Part shown: one piece after another, positions 62,994 to 64,000 of the stretch
Position numbering within the stretch: the first letter of the stretch is position 1
How the letters are laid out: every line of letters starts with the position of its first letter
Source of the DNA: Acidobacteriota bacterium
Lineage (GTDB): Bacteria > Acidobacteriota > Terriglobia > Terriglobales > Acidobacteriaceae
Assembly: GCA_016196065.1 (NCBI GenBank)
Contig: JACPYL010000010.1
Span: forward strand, 1,736,001 to 1,800,000
DNA: 64,000 nt
Direction of reading: 5' to 3'
The notes under the pieces: generated by a model
What the model was told of the DNA's origin: nothing
Seen by the model: the letters and a program-made list of their open reading frames with translations, nothing else
Database searches by the model: none
Program-made: the position numbers and the translations under genes

Positions 62994-63255
62994 CACCAGC
63001 CCCTTGGCTGGACTGTCGCAAGTCCTTGTCCAGGCTGCTGAGTTTGGTCCGCAGCACCTTTTCCATCAGTGCTTTGTGAACCTTGGCGAAGGTCGATTGC
63101 GCGACGGCCGCGCCGTGTACGCGTTCAAATCCCCAGTGTAGATACCGCCCGTCCCGGGACCGCAATTCCGCCACGTACTTCAACTGACCCCATGCTCCCT
63201 GAATCCTCGAGAGAGTCCTTCCCAGCAGGTCATCGTAGGCTGACTTCAACGCCAT
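62737..63255 (-). CDS. Conserved acidobacterial hypothetical protein, overlapping its neighbour tail to tail
   Basis: The protein has 172 residues. Its N-terminal 120 look well conserved compared with acidobacterial proteins I recall (YDDLLGRTLSRIQGAWGQLK, RSRDGRYLHWGFERVHG, LRTKLSSLDKDLRQSSQGAG, VSPESYVSSLKESPERLLPA). The helical C-terminal part (LHLQSILQTLGALE) reaches into the end of the opposite gene; after that the tail is low-complexity. Function unknown. It is listed as real because its upstream half, outside the overlap, has clear protein character. Confidence 0.6.
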   Translation of the reverse strand: MALKSAYDDLLGRTLSRIQGAWGQLKYVAELRSRDGRYLHWGFERVHGAAVAQSTFAKVHKALMEKVLRTKLSSLDKDLRQSSQGAGVSPESYVSSLKESPERLLPAGSPSWARLHLQSILQTLGALEVPKTAGRQSSSPRRLLVRSLPLLADASRREPGLKTEDEAEEPEN

Positions 63256-63372
63256 TTTGCGTTCCTTTACGTTTTCCGTAAACGGCTTTTTCGCATTTCC
63301 CTGACGTAAGAGTGGGCGTCATGCCTCATCCTGCGGGAACTAAGTCCACCCCTTTTCAGGAGACTCAACACC

Positions 63373-63507
63373 GTGAACACTCTCAAGGCGAAGATTACCC
63401 TAATTCTACTTGTACTGACAACTCTGGCGGTCGTCCCTTCCCAACTACGTGCCGATGGCAATCCCGTGCCCTGCAACCGGAAGGTCTGTCTGCCAGTTAA
63501 TAACTAG
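63373..63507 (+). CDS. Very small secreted peptide, Cys-x4-Cys
   Basis: A 44-residue frame starts with GTG at 63373 with AGGAG 10 bases upstream. Residues 1-27 form a good signal peptide (KITLILLVLTTLAVVPSQLR, then A). The remaining 17 residues (DGNPVPCNRKVCLPVNN) have two cysteines and two prolines, as in a small disulfide loop. A large inverted repeat starts 13 bases after the stop. I know no family; a secreted signal or a surface peptide is possible. Confidence 0.5.
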   Translation: MNTLKAKITLILLVLTTLAVVPSQLRADGNPVPCNRKVCLPVNN

Positions 63508-63519
63508 CGGATTCACTTC

Positions 63520-63575
63520 CTGCTTGAGCGCTACCGGATTGGGATGATACATTCCCTCGGGTAGCGCTTAAGCAG
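63520..63575 (+). repeat. Large inverted repeat directly before the last gene
   Basis: Positions 63520-63535 pair with 63560-63575, 16 pairs with one G-T, around a 24-base loop. The right arm ends one base before the ATG at 63576, so the hairpin could end the peptide transcript or hide the next start codon. Confidence 0.65.
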
Positions 63576-64000
63576 ATGATTTCGAGCCACATACTGTCAC
63601 TTTATTTGTGGATCGCCCCGCACGCGCTGTTGATTGGCGTGATTATTGTGCTGCTCCGGAATGGGCGCTACCGGGAGTTTCCGTTCTTTTTCTCGTATGT
63701 TGTTTTCGAACTCTTCCAATTTTGTTTGTTGTTCGCCATGGGTCGTCTGGACTCCATCTCGCTTTCCACTTACACCCAGACGGACTTGTTTTGTCGCACC
63801 GGCAGTCTTGCGCTGCACTTTGGGATCATCAAAGAGCTTTTCGAAGCGCCTCTCGCTAATTCTCCCGTACTTCGAAAAAGCGTCGCGTTTCCTCTGCAAC
63901 TGGCCTCGGTGTTGTTTGTGGTTTTTGCTTCTGCATTCACCGCGCTCCTTTATATGGGAGAACGTACCGCCGCATTCGTTCAGCCTTACGTAATTGAACA
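63576..64000 (+). CDS. Multi-pass membrane protein (partial, right edge)
   Basis: From the ATG at 63576 the frame is open to the window end (141 codons). It has at least three hydrophobic segments (HALLIGVIIVLL, FFFSYVVFELFQFCLLFAMG, ASVLFVVFASAFTALLYM). No clear ribosome site, because the start follows the arm of an inverted repeat. This resembles uncharacterised acidobacterial membrane proteins; function unknown. Confidence 0.65.
   Translation, partial: MISSHILSLYLWIAPHALLIGVIIVLLRNGRYREFPFFFSYVVFELFQFCLLFAMGRLDSISLSTYTQTDLFCRTGSLALHFGIIKELFEAPLANSPVLRKSVAFPLQLASVLFVVFASAFTALLYMGERTAAFVQPYVIE

Overview
The window looks like chromosomal DNA of an Acidobacteriota bacterium, probably of the Terriglobia/Koribacter type. 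The basis is a TonB receptor with an N-terminal carboxypeptidase-like domain, an NHL-repeat surface protein with a typical acidobacterial tail, moderately GC-rich DNA, and a Gram-negative flagellum with P and L rings. The assignment is inference from gene families, not from a marker gene. I saw no rRNA, tRNA, CRISPR array, insertion sequence or prophage.

Left part (1-21 kb), mostly housekeeping and envelope genes: a truncated TonB receptor; a LolA-like protein; a STAS-domain protein; an AraC regulator; a metallo-beta-lactamase-fold hydrolase; groES-groL behind a sigma70 promoter covered by a CIRCE operator; a CapA-like protein; small membrane and secreted proteins (fasciclin, DUF3617); a serine hydrolase coupled to a lysine-rich protein; pirin; a response-regulator diguanylate cyclase next to a PilZ protein; an NHL-repeat protein and a DUF5666-like lipoprotein.

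Middle part (21.2-57.5 kb), an almost complete flagellar locus: flbD-motA-motB; divergently fliC-flaG-fliD-fliS; flgM-flgN-flgK-flgL; and a minus-strand superoperon from a sensor kinase and NtrC-type regulator (57.5 kb) down to flgJ (29.7 kb), covering flgBC, fliEFGHIJK, flgDE, fliL, fliN, fliOPQR, flhBA, fliA, fliM, fliN2, two signalling genes, flgFG and flgAHI-flgJ. Many neighbours overlap by 1-8 bases. I read sigma54-like promoters before the kinase gene, fliK and fliL, and sigma28-like promoters before flgM and fliC. This suggests the hierarchy sigma54 for the hook-basal body, then FliA for late genes.

Several flagellar parts are unusual: FlgD of only 78 residues, FlgH without a lipobox cysteine, FliO without an evident membrane segment, FliM without the usual N-terminal CheY-binding motif, and no che, flhF or flhG genes here. 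Overlapping the end of fliN2 is a gene for a zinc-finger-like plus MshEN protein (a known c-di-GMP-binding fold), followed by an HDOD protein. I regard this as the best candidate for an undescribed control module.

Right part (57.5-64 kb), regulators: a FleQ-like AAA+ protein without a DNA-binding domain, an OmpR-type regulator, another NtrC-type regulator, an HTH/S24-like regulator with its own promoter and palindrome, an oppositely directed acidobacterial gene overlapping it tail to tail, two very small genes, and a membrane protein cut by the window edge.
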